From Streptomyces leeuwenhoekii (GTDB lineage: Bacteria > Actinomycetota > Actinomycetes > Streptomycetales > Streptomycetaceae): a stretch of 64,000 nucleotides of DNA. The stretch covers positions 3,920,001-3,984,000 of the forward strand of contig NZ_LN831790.1 of the NCBI RefSeq assembly GCF_001013905.1. Direction: 5' to 3'. Under the pieces are notes generated by a model, which saw nothing but the letters and a program-made list of their open reading frames with translations, had not been told where the DNA came from and ran no database searches. Both the position numbers and the translations under genes were made by a program. Positions 9,511-17,526 of the stretch are shown here, piece after piece; within the stretch, counting starts at the first letter, position 1; the number at the start of each line of letters is the position of its first letter.

Positions 9511-9520
9511 CAGAGAAGTA
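9469..9520. repeat. attL core, 52-bp direct repeat
   Basis: Identical over 52 bases to 45787-45838. It covers the tRNA-Pro gene from the anticodon loop to the 3' end plus 10 downstream bases. The identity breaks sharply at the left edge (CG versus CA before TTCGGGACG). Confidence 0.95.
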
Positions 9521-9525
9521 CCAGG

Positions 9526-9562
9526 TCAGGGGCCTGATCCGCTTAGCGGGTCAGGCCCCTGA
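9526..9562 (+). terminator. Terminator of the restored tRNA-Pro gene
   Basis: A 17-bp perfect stem (9526-9542 with 9546-9562) and TTA loop begins 16 bases after the tRNA. It is supplied by the element and differs in sequence from the hairpin at the equivalent place by attR. Confidence 0.8.
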
Positions 9563-9580
9563 GTGGTTCCTAGGACCATC

Positions 9581-9602
9581 TTGGGAGCCGTTTGGGAGCC
9601 AA
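9581..9602. promoter_or_regulatory. Arm-type integrase site, left (P' candidate)
   Basis: Two TGGGAGCC octamers separated by a few bases and ending in AA. The 22-base block matches 45661-45682 at 19 positions. Paired octamers near both att cores are what a tyrosine integrase arm-binding domain would recognise. Confidence 0.6.
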
Positions 9603-9746
9603 GTTCGGAATCCAGCTGCCAAACGGCTCCCCGCCTCGCCGCGTCCGCCGCGTTGGTCAGGCGGCCTCGACCTGGCTCGCTGCTACGAGCCGGTCGCTAC
9701 GCGTACGTCTCCGTCCTACCAGTCGGCGTGATCAGGCATGCTTGCA

Positions 9747-10937
9747 TCATCGCCGGTCCGCTCCGCGAAGGATGTCGACAAGATCAGCAGGAGTGGGAAT
9801 CCGCCCTCTGAGGAAGATGACCGCGCCGAATGTGACGACGAAGCCGAGCAGCGGCCCCAAGGCGTCAGAAGGGATCCCGAAGGAGCAAGCTGCGGCCATA
9901 GCAGCGACGACCCCAGCGCCGAGGCCGAGGAACCGCAGGTACTCACCCTGAGTCGCCGAGACACCCGGGTCCAGGCGGCCTTCGTCAAGAAGCTGGCCAA
10001 GCCGGCCCTCCGCGTATCGCTCCGCGATGATCACGAGCATGACGGCCATTTCCCTCAACGCATCGGCTGGCTCGACGTCCTGCTGGGCCTCAGCGGCCCG
10101 TAGCGCGCCCACCACTTGCCCAGCATGCGCCTTAAGGGCTCTGCGATGATGACTGCCGATGTCCACGAGGCCGAACGTGCTGTGCCAAATCGATCCCGGC
10201 GCGGGGTAGCGCGTCTTGTACGCCCGCCAGATGACCCGTTCGGCAGACCGCAACGAGACCCTTGGCACTCCAGCTACGCCGGTCCCCTGCGACCACTGTT
10301 GATACGCGCGACTACACCGTGCGGCTGACACCAGCAGCACTACGACGGGCAGGAAGCCTCCCCGCTCTGCCCTCTGCCTCTCCCGTCGCTCGCGTTCCTG
10401 CTTCGCGCGCTCAGTTTCAGGGGCCGACAGGCTTACACCGCGTACTGCCAAGAACACTGTGACTACGAGAAACAGCGACAGGGCGACCCGCAATCCGAAG
10501 GCGAGGCTGGGCGGACTGTCCCACACGTGCCCGAGCGACGTCGCAGCAGACGCCACCTTGCCTGCTATCCATCGCAGCGCGTCATCCATCCCGTTCAGGA
10601 GAGAACCGCCCGTAACTGCGATGGCCACCATCACCCAGAGCATCAGCATCATCGGCACCTGAGCCAGGAAGCCCTGCCACCACAGCAACACACATTGAGG
10701 AGCCAGTCCAGGCAGGTTATCCGGGACATGGCCGCCCGTGACAGGAGCAACCATCGCCCGGATGTGTTCCATGAAGATCGAAGCCCGCTCCTGCGCGAAG
10801 GCGTCTCGTCGTCTGCGGACCCGCTCGATGGTGCGCTGACGCAAGGGTGGCCACACCTTCCGGCACCACAACTCCCAAACTAGGTAGAGCAGTAGGGCAC
10901 CCACGAGCGCAGTCGCCCCCTTCAGCACAGTCATCAT
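9747..10937 (-). CDS. Hypothetical multi-pass membrane protein
   Basis: A 396-residue protein I do not recognise. It has one hydrophobic segment at the N-terminus (about 8-22), two around 95-115 and 150-170, and two near 340-375. A charged ERERRERQRAERG stretch (about 185) lies between the halves and may be a short coiled coil. It sits between attL and the integrase and points the same way as the integrase, so it may be element cargo. It ends with a conserved-looking PTPADLVDILRGADRR tail. Function unknown. Confidence 0.7.
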   Translation of the reverse strand: MMTVLKGATALVGALLLYLVWELWCRKVWPPLRQRTIERVRRRRDAFAQERASIFMEHIRAMVAPVTGGHVPDNLPGLAPQCVLLWWQGFLAQVPMMLMLWVMVAIAVTGGSLLNGMDDALRWIAGKVASAATSLGHVWDSPPSLAFGLRVALSLFLVVTVFLAVRGVSLSAPETERAKQERERRERQRAERGGFLPVVVLLVSAARCSRAYQQWSQGTGVAGVPRVSLRSAERVIWRAYKTRYPAPGSIWHSTFGLVDIGSHHRRALKAHAGQVVGALRAAEAQQDVEPADALREMAVMLVIIAERYAEGRLGQLLDEGRLDPGVSATQGEYLRFLGLGAGVVAAMAAACSFGIPSDALGPLLGFVVTFGAVIFLRGRIPTPADLVDILRGADRR

Positions 10938-11081
10938 GGGGAGAGTCTTGCTGACCCCACTGACATCAGGTGCTGAGCAGGCAAGACATTGGGGAGTGGC
11001 TGGCTACAGGCATCCCACGCGGCACGCCGAGGACCCCGGCTGTCCTCCAAACGGGGTCCTCAATTCGTCGAACAGCGGCGG

Positions 11082-12602
11082 CTACTGCCGGGAAACTCCC
11101 TCGCGCCCCCGCAGAAGTCCGTCGAGCACGCTAACCGGCGACGTCGGGCACATCGTTAGCCGAGCGTCGAGCGCCGCTTCCCACTGCTCTGTCAGGCCGA
11201 CCATGAGCCTCCGCCGCATGCCAGGAGTCACGTGTGCGTAGCGCGCCGAAACGGAGCCGTCGATGTGGCCCATGCGTTCGTCCATGAGTACCTTCTCGGT
11301 TCCCAGGTCCTCCATCATCGTCCGGTGGGTGTGGCGAAGGCCGTGGGGCGTGAGTCCCTTGGCTATCGGGAGCCAGCAGGCGTCGGCCCGGTCGCTGGCA
11401 CCGCGCCCCCGGGCCGGGACGCCGGGCCAAGGCTCGCCGAGCAAGGGCACCGGTCGTGGTTCCTGTGGTGCCTTCTTCGGGTACCAGCCGGAGACCGCCG
11501 GCGTGAACAGCCAGGTTGCGAAACCGTTCCTGCGCCAGTGGGCGGCATGCTCCGGTACGACGCCGCCCCGGACGAAGCGGAGGTCCGTGATGGCCTGCTC
11601 GACCTTCGCTCGCGTGGCCTCGGTGACGCGTTCGGGGTGGTTGAGGACGTTGGACACCGTGCCGGTCGAGACGCCGGCACGGCGGGCGACGTCGACGAGC
11701 TTCGCGCCCTGGTGGCCGCCTGTGCGGGCCGCGCCCTGTCCTCGGAAGACGTAGGTCTTGCCGTGGCAGGGGCACGGCACGGGTTTCGTGCGGGCTATGT
11801 GGTTGGCGACCAGCGCGGACAGCCAGTCCATCGAGTCGATGGTGCGGTAGCTGTCGTCCTTGGGCGGGCAGCGCACCAGCTCGCCCGTGTCGAGCTCGTA
11901 CAGCTGCCACTCGACACGGACGGCTCCAGGGCGGACGAACGCGGTCTCCAGGCCGACGATCTCGCCCCAGCGCATGCCGGTGTACCCCTTGAGGACCACG
12001 GCGACGAACTCATCGTCACGGCCCGAGAGCAGGGCGGCGCGCTCGGCGGTCAGCAGGATGCCGAGCGCGTCGGTGACCACCTTCTCCGGACCACGGTCTC
12101 GGGAGCGGCCGGCGCGTTTGCCCCGTCCGCGCCGCCGAGCGGCCGGGTTGGACGTGATCAGGCCCTCGTCGATCGCGTCCTCGAAGATCAGGTGGAGCGT
12201 CGAGCGCCAGGTCTTGACGCTGGAGGCCGCGTAGAGGGCCTTCTCCTTCTTCTCCCACAGGTCGACGTCCGTGCGCAGGATGCCGGCGAGCGCCTTGTCC
12301 TCGAACTCGGGGAGCAGGTGCTCCTCGATGTGGCGTTTGTAGTTCTGCATGGTGGAGGCGGCCAGGTCCTGGGCCTCGTACCAGCGGTTCGCGTACTCCC
12401 CGAAGGTCTCCTGGCCGAGGGCCGGGTCGCGCCAGTCGCCGCGCCGGTACTTGTTCTCGGCCTCGGCCGCTGCCCGTTGGGCCTCGCCCTTGGTGGCGAA
12501 CCTGATCGCCTTGCCGTTGTCGTCGACGACCGTGTTGTGCTTGCCGGGCGCGACCTTGTACCGGCCGCGCCAGTAGTTTCCGCGCTTCTCCGCGAAACCC
12601 AC
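11082..12602 (-). CDS. int: Tyrosine site-specific integrase with embedded LacI-type HTH
   Basis: A 506-residue tyrosine recombinase that should catalyse integration and excision at tRNA-Pro. An arm-binding domain (1-65) and a SAM-like core-binding domain (70-160) precede the catalytic domain: R in YTGMRWGE (about 211), HGLRH (about 418-422), H in MGHIDGS and the nucleophile in SARYAHV (about 455). Unusually, a complete LacI-family helix-turn-helix (LVDVARRAGVSTGTVSNVLN, about 295-345) is inserted between the catalytic R and the HxxR box. It lies closest to attL among the mobility genes and reads towards it, as expected. Confidence 0.95.
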   Translation of the reverse strand: MGFAEKRGNYWRGRYKVAPGKHNTVVDDNGKAIRFATKGEAQRAAAEAENKYRRGDWRDPALGQETFGEYANRWYEAQDLAASTMQNYKRHIEEHLLPEFEDKALAGILRTDVDLWEKKEKALYAASSVKTWRSTLHLIFEDAIDEGLITSNPAARRRGRGKRAGRSRDRGPEKVVTDALGILLTAERAALLSGRDDEFVAVVLKGYTGMRWGEIVGLETAFVRPGAVRVEWQLYELDTGELVRCPPKDDSYRTIDSMDWLSALVANHIARTKPVPCPCHGKTYVFRGQGAARTGGHQGAKLVDVARRAGVSTGTVSNVLNHPERVTEATRAKVEQAITDLRFVRGGVVPEHAAHWRRNGFATWLFTPAVSGWYPKKAPQEPRPVPLLGEPWPGVPARGRGASDRADACWLPIAKGLTPHGLRHTHRTMMEDLGTEKVLMDERMGHIDGSVSARYAHVTPGMRRRLMVGLTEQWEAALDARLTMCPTSPVSVLDGLLRGREGVSRQ

Positions 12603-12653
12603 GTCCCGCTGTCCCCCTACTCGTTGTCCTCGTCTACAGCAGATGCGATCGGG

Positions 12654-13034
12654 TCACGCGACAGTGCTGTACTGCTGCTGTCGACGCGGCGGGCGGGCCC
12701 GTAGGCGGGTCGTCGGAGCAACGACAGGGCGGTGAGGTTGCGGGGAGCCGGTCTGCGTACCGGGCGTGGAGTACGGCTCGGTCGCCCCTGCAGCTGCCTG
12801 CGCAGGCTGCGCCGGCCGCTCCTCATAGAGGCGGATGATCTCCCCAAGGTGCTCGGCGGTGAAGCGATAGGCACGGCCGACCCGGGTGTGCGGTATCAGG
12901 CGCCGTCGCGCTCGGTCCTTGACCCACCAGGCCGAGCAGCCGAGGGTGTCGGCGATTTCCTCGGGACGGTAGAGGCGCGGCGGAGGGGCGTCGGACGGCC
13001 TGTGGGGAACGGGCACGGGCGTGGATCGGTGCAA
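12654..13034 (-). CDS. xis: Excisionase-like helix-turn-helix protein
   Basis: A 126-residue protein with a MerR/excisionase-type winged HTH: RLYRPEEIADTLGCSAWWVKD followed by RRRLIPHTRVGRAYRFTAEHL. Such proteins in Streptomyces elements direct the integrase towards excision. I chose TTG 13034 because an AGGAG lies 8 bases upstream; the reading frame stays open further but is low complexity. The C-terminal 50 residues are disordered. It sits 51 bases upstream of int in the same direction, the normal order. Confidence 0.8.
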   Translation of the reverse strand: MHRSTPVPVPHRPSDAPPPRLYRPEEIADTLGCSAWWVKDRARRRLIPHTRVGRAYRFTAEHLGEIIRLYEERPAQPAQAAAGATEPYSTPGTQTGSPQPHRPVVAPTTRLRARPPRRQQQYSTVA

Positions 13035-13080
13035 GGGGGCGGCTCCTGGTCGCGAGGGCGGGGACGGATGCGTGGGCGGC

Positions 13081-13356
13081 TCAGGCGGCGCCCGGGCCCT
13101 GGAGGAGGGCGGCGGGCGATACCCGCAGGGCGGCGATGGCGACGAGGTCGTCGATATCGCATCGCCGCTTGGCGAGTTCGATACGGGACAGCATCGTGTT
13201 GGACATAGGGCGACCCAAAGCGGTGCATCGCGCGGCGAGTTGGCGCTGCCCAAGGCCGCGTTCCGTGCGGAGGATTTCGATAGTGCGAGCCGCCAGCATT
13301 CCTGCGGGCCCTATTTCCAGAGATCGTGCTGCCATGGCTCCAGTTGTAGCGTGCAT
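13081..13356 (-). CDS. XRE-family regulator
   Basis: A 91-residue protein with a Cro/C1-type HTH (IEILRTERGLGQRQLAARC, then SNTMLSRIELAKRRCDIDDL). It is the likely repressor of the element, divergent from the replication gene. Two near-identical 20-base sequences (13364-13383 and 13571-13590) lie in the region between them and are candidate operators. It may form one transcript with xis and int. Confidence 0.82.
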   Translation of the reverse strand: MHATTGAMAARSLEIGPAGMLAARTIEILRTERGLGQRQLAARCTALGRPMSNTMLSRIELAKRRCDIDDLVAIAALRVSPAALLQGPGAA

Positions 13357-13844
13357 TCACCGGTTTGGTTAACCGGGGATCGTCGGCTATGTTGCGCCAC
13401 GCTCAATCGGTGAGCGAGGCGGTCGGGGTACTGACGCAAGGGCGGATCCCCGAACCGGTCCCGACACCAGAGACGTCTCTGACGTGGGGTGTTGTGTTGT
13501 AGCTTCGTCGCTCACAGGACGTCAACGGCTTGCCGATGTGATCCTTCTGGCTCGGGACGCGGGGCAACTATTTGGTCAACCGGCGATCGTGCCCTACCGT
13601 TTTCGCACCGCCCTCGCCGACTCGTCTTCCAGCGGCATTTCTGCCGTGAGAGATTGCGCCGGTAAAGGCTGGACTCGCGCGACCTGGGTGTGGCTATGTT
13701 GACGACACCCCGGAAAGCGCGAGCGGCCATCAACGCTCCCGCGCCAACGGCCGGACATCCCCGCCCTTCACGCCCCTCCCGCCCCCGACCGACGGTGAAC
13801 CGTGGGCACCCAGCCCACCGGTCACCGAGTGAGGACCGCCCCTC
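13357..13844. promoter_or_regulatory. Divergent control region of the element
   Basis: About 490 bases without a gene, between the leftward XRE-xis-int group and the rightward replication and mobilization group. It holds a direct repeat of consensus TTTGGTYAACCGGSGATCGT at 13364-13383 and 13571-13590 (18 of 20 identical). The first copy overlaps a CCGGTT/AACCGG inverted repeat just upstream of the XRE start. These fit operator sites for the XRE protein. Confidence 0.6.
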
Positions 13845-14777
13845 TTGGCACGAATCCGCACCATCAAGCCCGAAGCCTTCGTCTCCGAGTCCCTGGCCGC
13901 CGTCTCCCTGACCGCCGAGCGCACCTTCTTCGGCCTGCTCACCCAGGCTGACGACCAGGGCCGCCACCGCGACCACGCCGCGATCATCGCCGGGCAGCTG
14001 TGGGTCCTGCGCCCCGAACACACGCCCGCCGACGTCGAGAAGGACCTCGCCCAGCTCGCCGACGCCGGGCTGATATGCCGCTACAAGGGCCCGGACGACA
14101 AGCGCTACCTGCACATCGTCACCTGGCGACAGCATCAGAAGATCAACCGCCCCAGCGCGAGCCGCCTTCCCGCCTGCCCGCACCACGACACGCCGGCTCG
14201 CACCGCGCCGGGCGTCGGCGCGCCGACTGCGGGGGCTGGCATCACGGAGCCCGCACCGCTGTCTCACGGAGCCCTCCGTGAGGGCTCCGGGCAAGTACAC
14301 AACCCTGCGGTGAATCCCGCCCCAAATGAGGAAACCGCAGGTCAGAGCGATTTCACGGAGTCCTCCGTGAGACGGCAGGGAGGATTCAGTGAGGGAGCGG
14401 TGACGCCTCACGGTCCGGATCTAGGACCTAGGATCATGGATCTAGGAGATACCCCTTCGGGGGGCGCGAGCGCCCCCGCACCCGGCACCGTCTCGGCCAA
14501 CCAGCTCATCGCCGAGTACGCCGCCGCTTGCGCACACCGTCCGCCCGGGAACGTCCTGGGCCATCTCGGCCGGGAGGCACGCAAACTGCTGGAGGAGGGC
14601 ATCGCGCCCGCTCACGTCCGGGCGGGGCTCGACCTGCACCGCGCCAAGGGCCTGCACCCCAGCACTCTGCCGAGCCTCGTGCACGAAGCCATGAACGCGG
14701 CCCCCACCACGCCGGTTGTCCACAGGGCGTGGACAAACCCCGCCGATGTCGAAGCCGCCTACGGAGGTGACCTCTGA
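13845..14777 (+). CDS. Replication initiator-like winged-helix protein
   Basis: A 310-residue protein. Residues 1-105 resemble the phage and plasmid replisome-organizer N-terminus (MARIRTIKPEAF, ERTFFGLLTQADDQGRHRD, HIVTWRQHQKINRPS). The middle is a low-complexity linker and the C-terminal 90 residues form a helical domain (NQLIAEYAAAC, EARKLLEEG). The TTG start is preceded by GAGGA. It is followed directly by a DnaC-like loader, the usual initiator-plus-loader pair. The linker-coding DNA holds short inverted and direct repeats that could be the origin. Confidence 0.8.
   Translation: MARIRTIKPEAFVSESLAAVSLTAERTFFGLLTQADDQGRHRDHAAIIAGQLWVLRPEHTPADVEKDLAQLADAGLICRYKGPDDKRYLHIVTWRQHQKINRPSASRLPACPHHDTPARTAPGVGAPTAGAGITEPAPLSHGALREGSGQVHNPAVNPAPNEETAGQSDFTESSVRRQGGFSEGAVTPHGPDLGPRIMDLGDTPSGGASAPAPGTVSANQLIAEYAAACAHRPPGNVLGHLGREARKLLEEGIAPAHVRAGLDLHRAKGLHPSTLPSLVHEAMNAAPTTPVVHRAWTNPADVEAAYGGDL
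14241..14450. other. Candidate replication origin inside the initiator gene
   Basis: CTCACGGAG-2-CTCCGTGAG (14263-14282) and TTCACGGAG-2-CTCCGTGAG (14352-14371) are near-identical palindromes, with an extra TCACGGAG half-site near 14242. They are followed by the 10-base direct repeat GGATCTAGGA (14417-14426 and 14438-14447, period 21) in locally AT-richer DNA. They lie in the part of the gene coding a low-complexity linker. Iterons inside an initiator gene are known for phage-type replicons; the assignment is inference. Confidence 0.45.
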
Positions 14778-15348
14778 CCGCCACCCTCACCCGCGAGCCC
14801 CACCGGGTCGGCCCGCTCGCCGACCGGCTCAACGGCATCCTTGCCGGTCGCGGCATCGACCTCGCCACCGCCGCCGTCGAGGAAGGGCACGCCGAGCCCG
14901 TCACCGCGCTGGAACTCGCCGACGCCAGGATCCCCGCCCGCTACCGCCGAGCCCTGGCCGACCACCCGAAGGTCACCGCCTGGGCCGACGAGATCGCCCG
15001 CGCCGGACGCGCTGGGAAGCGACCACCACCGCCGACCTCCACGCGCGCCTGCGCCCCCGGGCCGGCCACGACGCCGAACGTGACCTGCAGATACTGGCGC
15101 GGTGCCCGCTGCTGGTCCTGGACGACCTCGGTGCGGCCAAGACGAGCGAGTGGACTGAGGAGCTGACCTACCGGCTCATCAACCACCGGTACGAGCACAT
15201 GCTCCCGACCCTCATCACCACCAATCTCCCGATGGAGCAGCTACGCGGCGCCCTCGGTGACCGCGTCGCCTCCCGCCTCGCCGAGATGACCGAGCGCGTC
15301 ATCCTCGACGGCCCCGACCGACGACGCCGCACAGCGCCCGGCGCCTGA
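14774..15348 (+). pseudogene. DnaC-like helicase loader, P-loop deleted and frameshifted
   Basis: The first part, from a CTG at 14774, reads TATLTREPHRVGPLADRL and continues to about 15015 (AWADEIARAGRAG), matching the N-terminal part of DnaC/IstB-like loaders of Streptomyces elements. The second part, in another frame, resumes at RWEATTTADLHARLRP and has the Walker B LLVLDDLGA and sensor LITTNLP, ending at 15348. The roughly 35-40 residues that should hold the Walker A are missing at the junction and the frame changes there. The gene therefore cannot make an active ATPase. Confidence 0.8.
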
Positions 15349-15439
15349 CCGGCCGCCCCCGCCTGCCTCGCCGCGCGGCCCGCGCTCACATCTGCCTGGC
15401 CTGCGCTGGCCCCTCACGCAGGCCGCTCACCGCTCCGCC

Positions 15440-17242
15440 GTGATCACCGGCCCTCCCGGTTCCTCTACACCTTGGAGACCCCTCCTGCCGCCTCTGACCC
15501 TCGTTTCCCTGGCCACCCGAAACAGCGGCACGCCGCTCTTCCCGGACTGGGCCACTTCCCCGGCGCCAATCCTGGCGCTCCTCGTCCCGGTCGTGCTGCT
15601 CGGCCTGCTCGCCGGATGGCTGATCCGCCAGCAGCGCCGTCGGCCGTCCGACCCCACCCGCTGGCGCGGCACCGTCGCGGTGCCCGTCGCGGCCGTGGCC
15701 GCGCTCGGCTGCACCGCCTACAGCGCGGACACCAGTTGGCGGTTCGCCGCCGACTACCTCGACATGGGCGGCACCGCCGAGCGCGTCGCGATGTTCGCCG
15801 CCGCCGAGCTGGCCCTGTTCGCCACCGCCCTGATGGCCCGGCAGAACCTCAACGGCCCGAAGCAGGCCCCCGGCCTGCCCGGCACCCTTACCTGGGTCAT
15901 CACCGCGGTGCAGATCCTGCCCGCCTACGCCGAGTCCGGGCTGGTCGGCGGCACCGTGCGAGCCTTCGTCGGCCCGGTCATGGCCGCGATGCTGTGGCAC
16001 CTGGCCATGGGCATCGAGCTGCGCCACCGCGCCCCTGACGCCGCCTCGCGCAGCCTGTCCGCCGTCCTCGTCCGCCAGGCCCGCGAGCGCCTGCTCGCCC
16101 GGCTCGGCATCGCCGACCAGGACGCCGATGCCGCCCGACTCATCCGCGACCGCGCGCTGAGCGAGGCCGTCGCCCTGATCCTGCGCGCTGAGGCGACGGG
16201 CGGCAACACGTCCAGGAAGCGACGGCAACGACGCCTGACAGAACGCCTGCACAAGGCCCTGGAGCGGGCCGACGTCGACGGCGATCCGCTCCAGGACGAG
16301 CGGCTGCTGCGCAAGCTCGCCACCCGCAAGCAGGCCCTCGACCTCGCCTCCATGACGCTGCCGCCGCGCTGGGCGGTCCCGGCCTCGTACACAGCCCGTG
16401 GATCCGGGCTCAGCCGCCCGCGCCCCGCCCGCCCGGAACCGCTGCCGCGGGCAGAGGATGCTGCCCGCCCGCATCCATCAGATCCGGGTGACGACGAGGT
16501 GCCTCCAACTGCCCGTCCGCAGCCTGCCCGTCCGGTGCCCGGGCTGCCCGCACGGGCAGAGATCGGGGACAGCCGACCGCTCACGGGCAACAGCTCGGGC
16601 AGCCTGTCGGGCAGGCGCGAGCGGAAACAGGCTGCCCGGAAGAAACGCGACGCCGGCAGAGCCCGAGCCTCCGACGAGGTCATCCTCAAGCACACCCGCC
16701 GCATCTACGAGGAGACCGGCAGCGTCGGCCGCGACCGGGTCGAGGACGCCCTGCGCGCCGCTGCTACACCGTCTCCAGCGACGGCGTCGGACGAGTCGTC
16801 CGCGAGTTCAAGGCCCAGCTCAAGGCCGCAGCCGACGATCCACTCCGCTGATCCCCGCAGCACCAGCACTCCCAACCAGACCCCGATCCGAAAGGCCCCA
16901 TGCACACCCCGCACCAGGAAACCCCCACGCCCCATGCGGAATCCCTGCCGACCACCCCTGCCCCGAGCGGAGCAAGTTGGAGGTTCGGACACTCCCCCGC
17001 AGGGGGAGCGCCCGAACCCGGCCCCGCCCCGGGGGTGGCGGGGCCCGTCCGGCGCCAGGGGGCGCCGGACGGGAAGGCTGCGACCGAGGGCGGACCGCAG
17101 CCAGGCAAGGCCAGCCGCAAAGGCAGGGCCAGGAAGGGGAAGTCGCGTCCGCGTGACAAGAGGCAGCGCCCCGCTCACAGCGTCCGCCTCAACGAGCACG
17201 AGCTCGCCATCATCCAGGCCGGCGCCGACCACGTCGGCATGA
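15440..17242 (+). CDS. DUF2637-type membrane protein with late frameshift
   Basis: Residues 30-200 hold about four membrane segments and the SWRFAADYL/ERVAMFAAAELALFA pattern of DUF2637 proteins, found in Streptomyces plasmids and integrative elements near transfer genes. A soluble helical tail (RHRAPDAASRSL onward) and a basic KQAARKKRDAGRA stretch follow. At about 16760, after VEDALRAA, one base appears missing: the neighbouring frame continues YTVSSDGVGRVVREF and stops at 16851. In the present frame translation runs on to 17242 through mobC DNA, adding about 160 meaningless residues. The GTG 15440 start is uncertain. Function unknown, probably linked to transfer. Confidence 0.65.
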   Translation: MITGPPGSSTPWRPLLPPLTLVSLATRNSGTPLFPDWATSPAPILALLVPVVLLGLLAGWLIRQQRRRPSDPTRWRGTVAVPVAAVAALGCTAYSADTSWRFAADYLDMGGTAERVAMFAAAELALFATALMARQNLNGPKQAPGLPGTLTWVITAVQILPAYAESGLVGGTVRAFVGPVMAAMLWHLAMGIELRHRAPDAASRSLSAVLVRQARERLLARLGIADQDADAARLIRDRALSEAVALILRAEATGGNTSRKRRQRRLTERLHKALERADVDGDPLQDERLLRKLATRKQALDLASMTLPPRWAVPASYTARGSGLSRPRPARPEPLPRAEDAARPHPSDPGDDEVPPTARPQPARPVPGLPARAEIGDSRPLTGNSSGSLSGRRERKQAARKKRDAGRARASDEVILKHTRRIYEETGSVGRDRVEDALRAAATPSPATASDESSASSRPSSRPQPTIHSADPRSTSTPNQTPIRKAPCTPRTRKPPRPMRNPCRPPLPRAEQVGGSDTPPQGERPNPAPPRGWRGPSGARGRRTGRLRPRADRSQARPAAKAGPGRGSRVRVTRGSAPLTASASTSTSSPSSRPAPTTSA

Positions 17243-17526
17243 GCGTGGCCGGGTTCCTGGCCCACTCCGCCCTGGCCGCTGCCCGCGACCAGTCCCGGAC
17301 CACAGCGGCCATCGCCACCGAGCGGGACGTCCTGACTGCCCTGTTCGGTGTGCGTCGTCAGCTCGGCTGGGCGGGCAGCAACGTCAACCAGGCCGTCAAG
17401 GCACTCAACTCCGGTGTCGACGCACCGCACTTCGCCGCTGCCCTCGCCGACCTGCAGCGTGCCGCGCAGGCCGTCCAGCGGGCAGCCGACAGGGTCGCCA
17501 ACGGGCAGGAGGGCGAGGCGGCTTGA
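16900..17526 (+). CDS. mobC: MobC-like relaxosome protein
   Basis: The conserved part is the last 130 residues: a basic patch (KSRPRDKRQRP), a ribbon-helix-helix-like segment (HSVRLNEHELAIIQAGAD) and SNVNQAVKALNSG, the MobC/BfmRIBB pattern. It should bind oriT and assist the relaxase. The first 65 residues from ATG 16900 are low complexity and lie over DNA with strong palindromes, so the real start may be further downstream. It overlaps the relaxase start by 4 bases (TTGA), which supports a two-gene mobilization operon. Confidence 0.8.
   Translation: MHTPHQETPTPHAESLPTTPAPSGASWRFGHSPAGGAPEPGPAPGVAGPVRRQGAPDGKAATEGGPQPGKASRKGRARKGKSRPRDKRQRPAHSVRLNEHELAIIQAGADHVGMSVAGFLAHSALAAARDQSRTTAAIATERDVLTALFGVRRQLGWAGSNVNQAVKALNSGVDAPHFAAALADLQRAAQAVQRAADRVANGQEGEAA
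16982..17073. other. Candidate oriT with nested palindromes
   Basis: 16982-17018 is a doubly nested palindrome: GGTTCGG, 3 bases, CTCCCCC, GCA, GGGGGAG, 3 bases, CCGAACC. A second perfect 13-bp stem follows (CCCGTCCGGCGCC 17044-17056 with 17061-17073). They lie about 450-540 bases upstream of the relaxase, within the N-terminal part of mobC. Secondary structure of this kind is typical of relaxase nick regions; a transcription or RNA structure role is the alternative. Confidence 0.45.

Noticed and set aside
13512..14411. A leftward open frame across the control region and the initiator gene
   Set aside because: No ribosome site or domain, and its sequence is the antisense of a good initiator protein.
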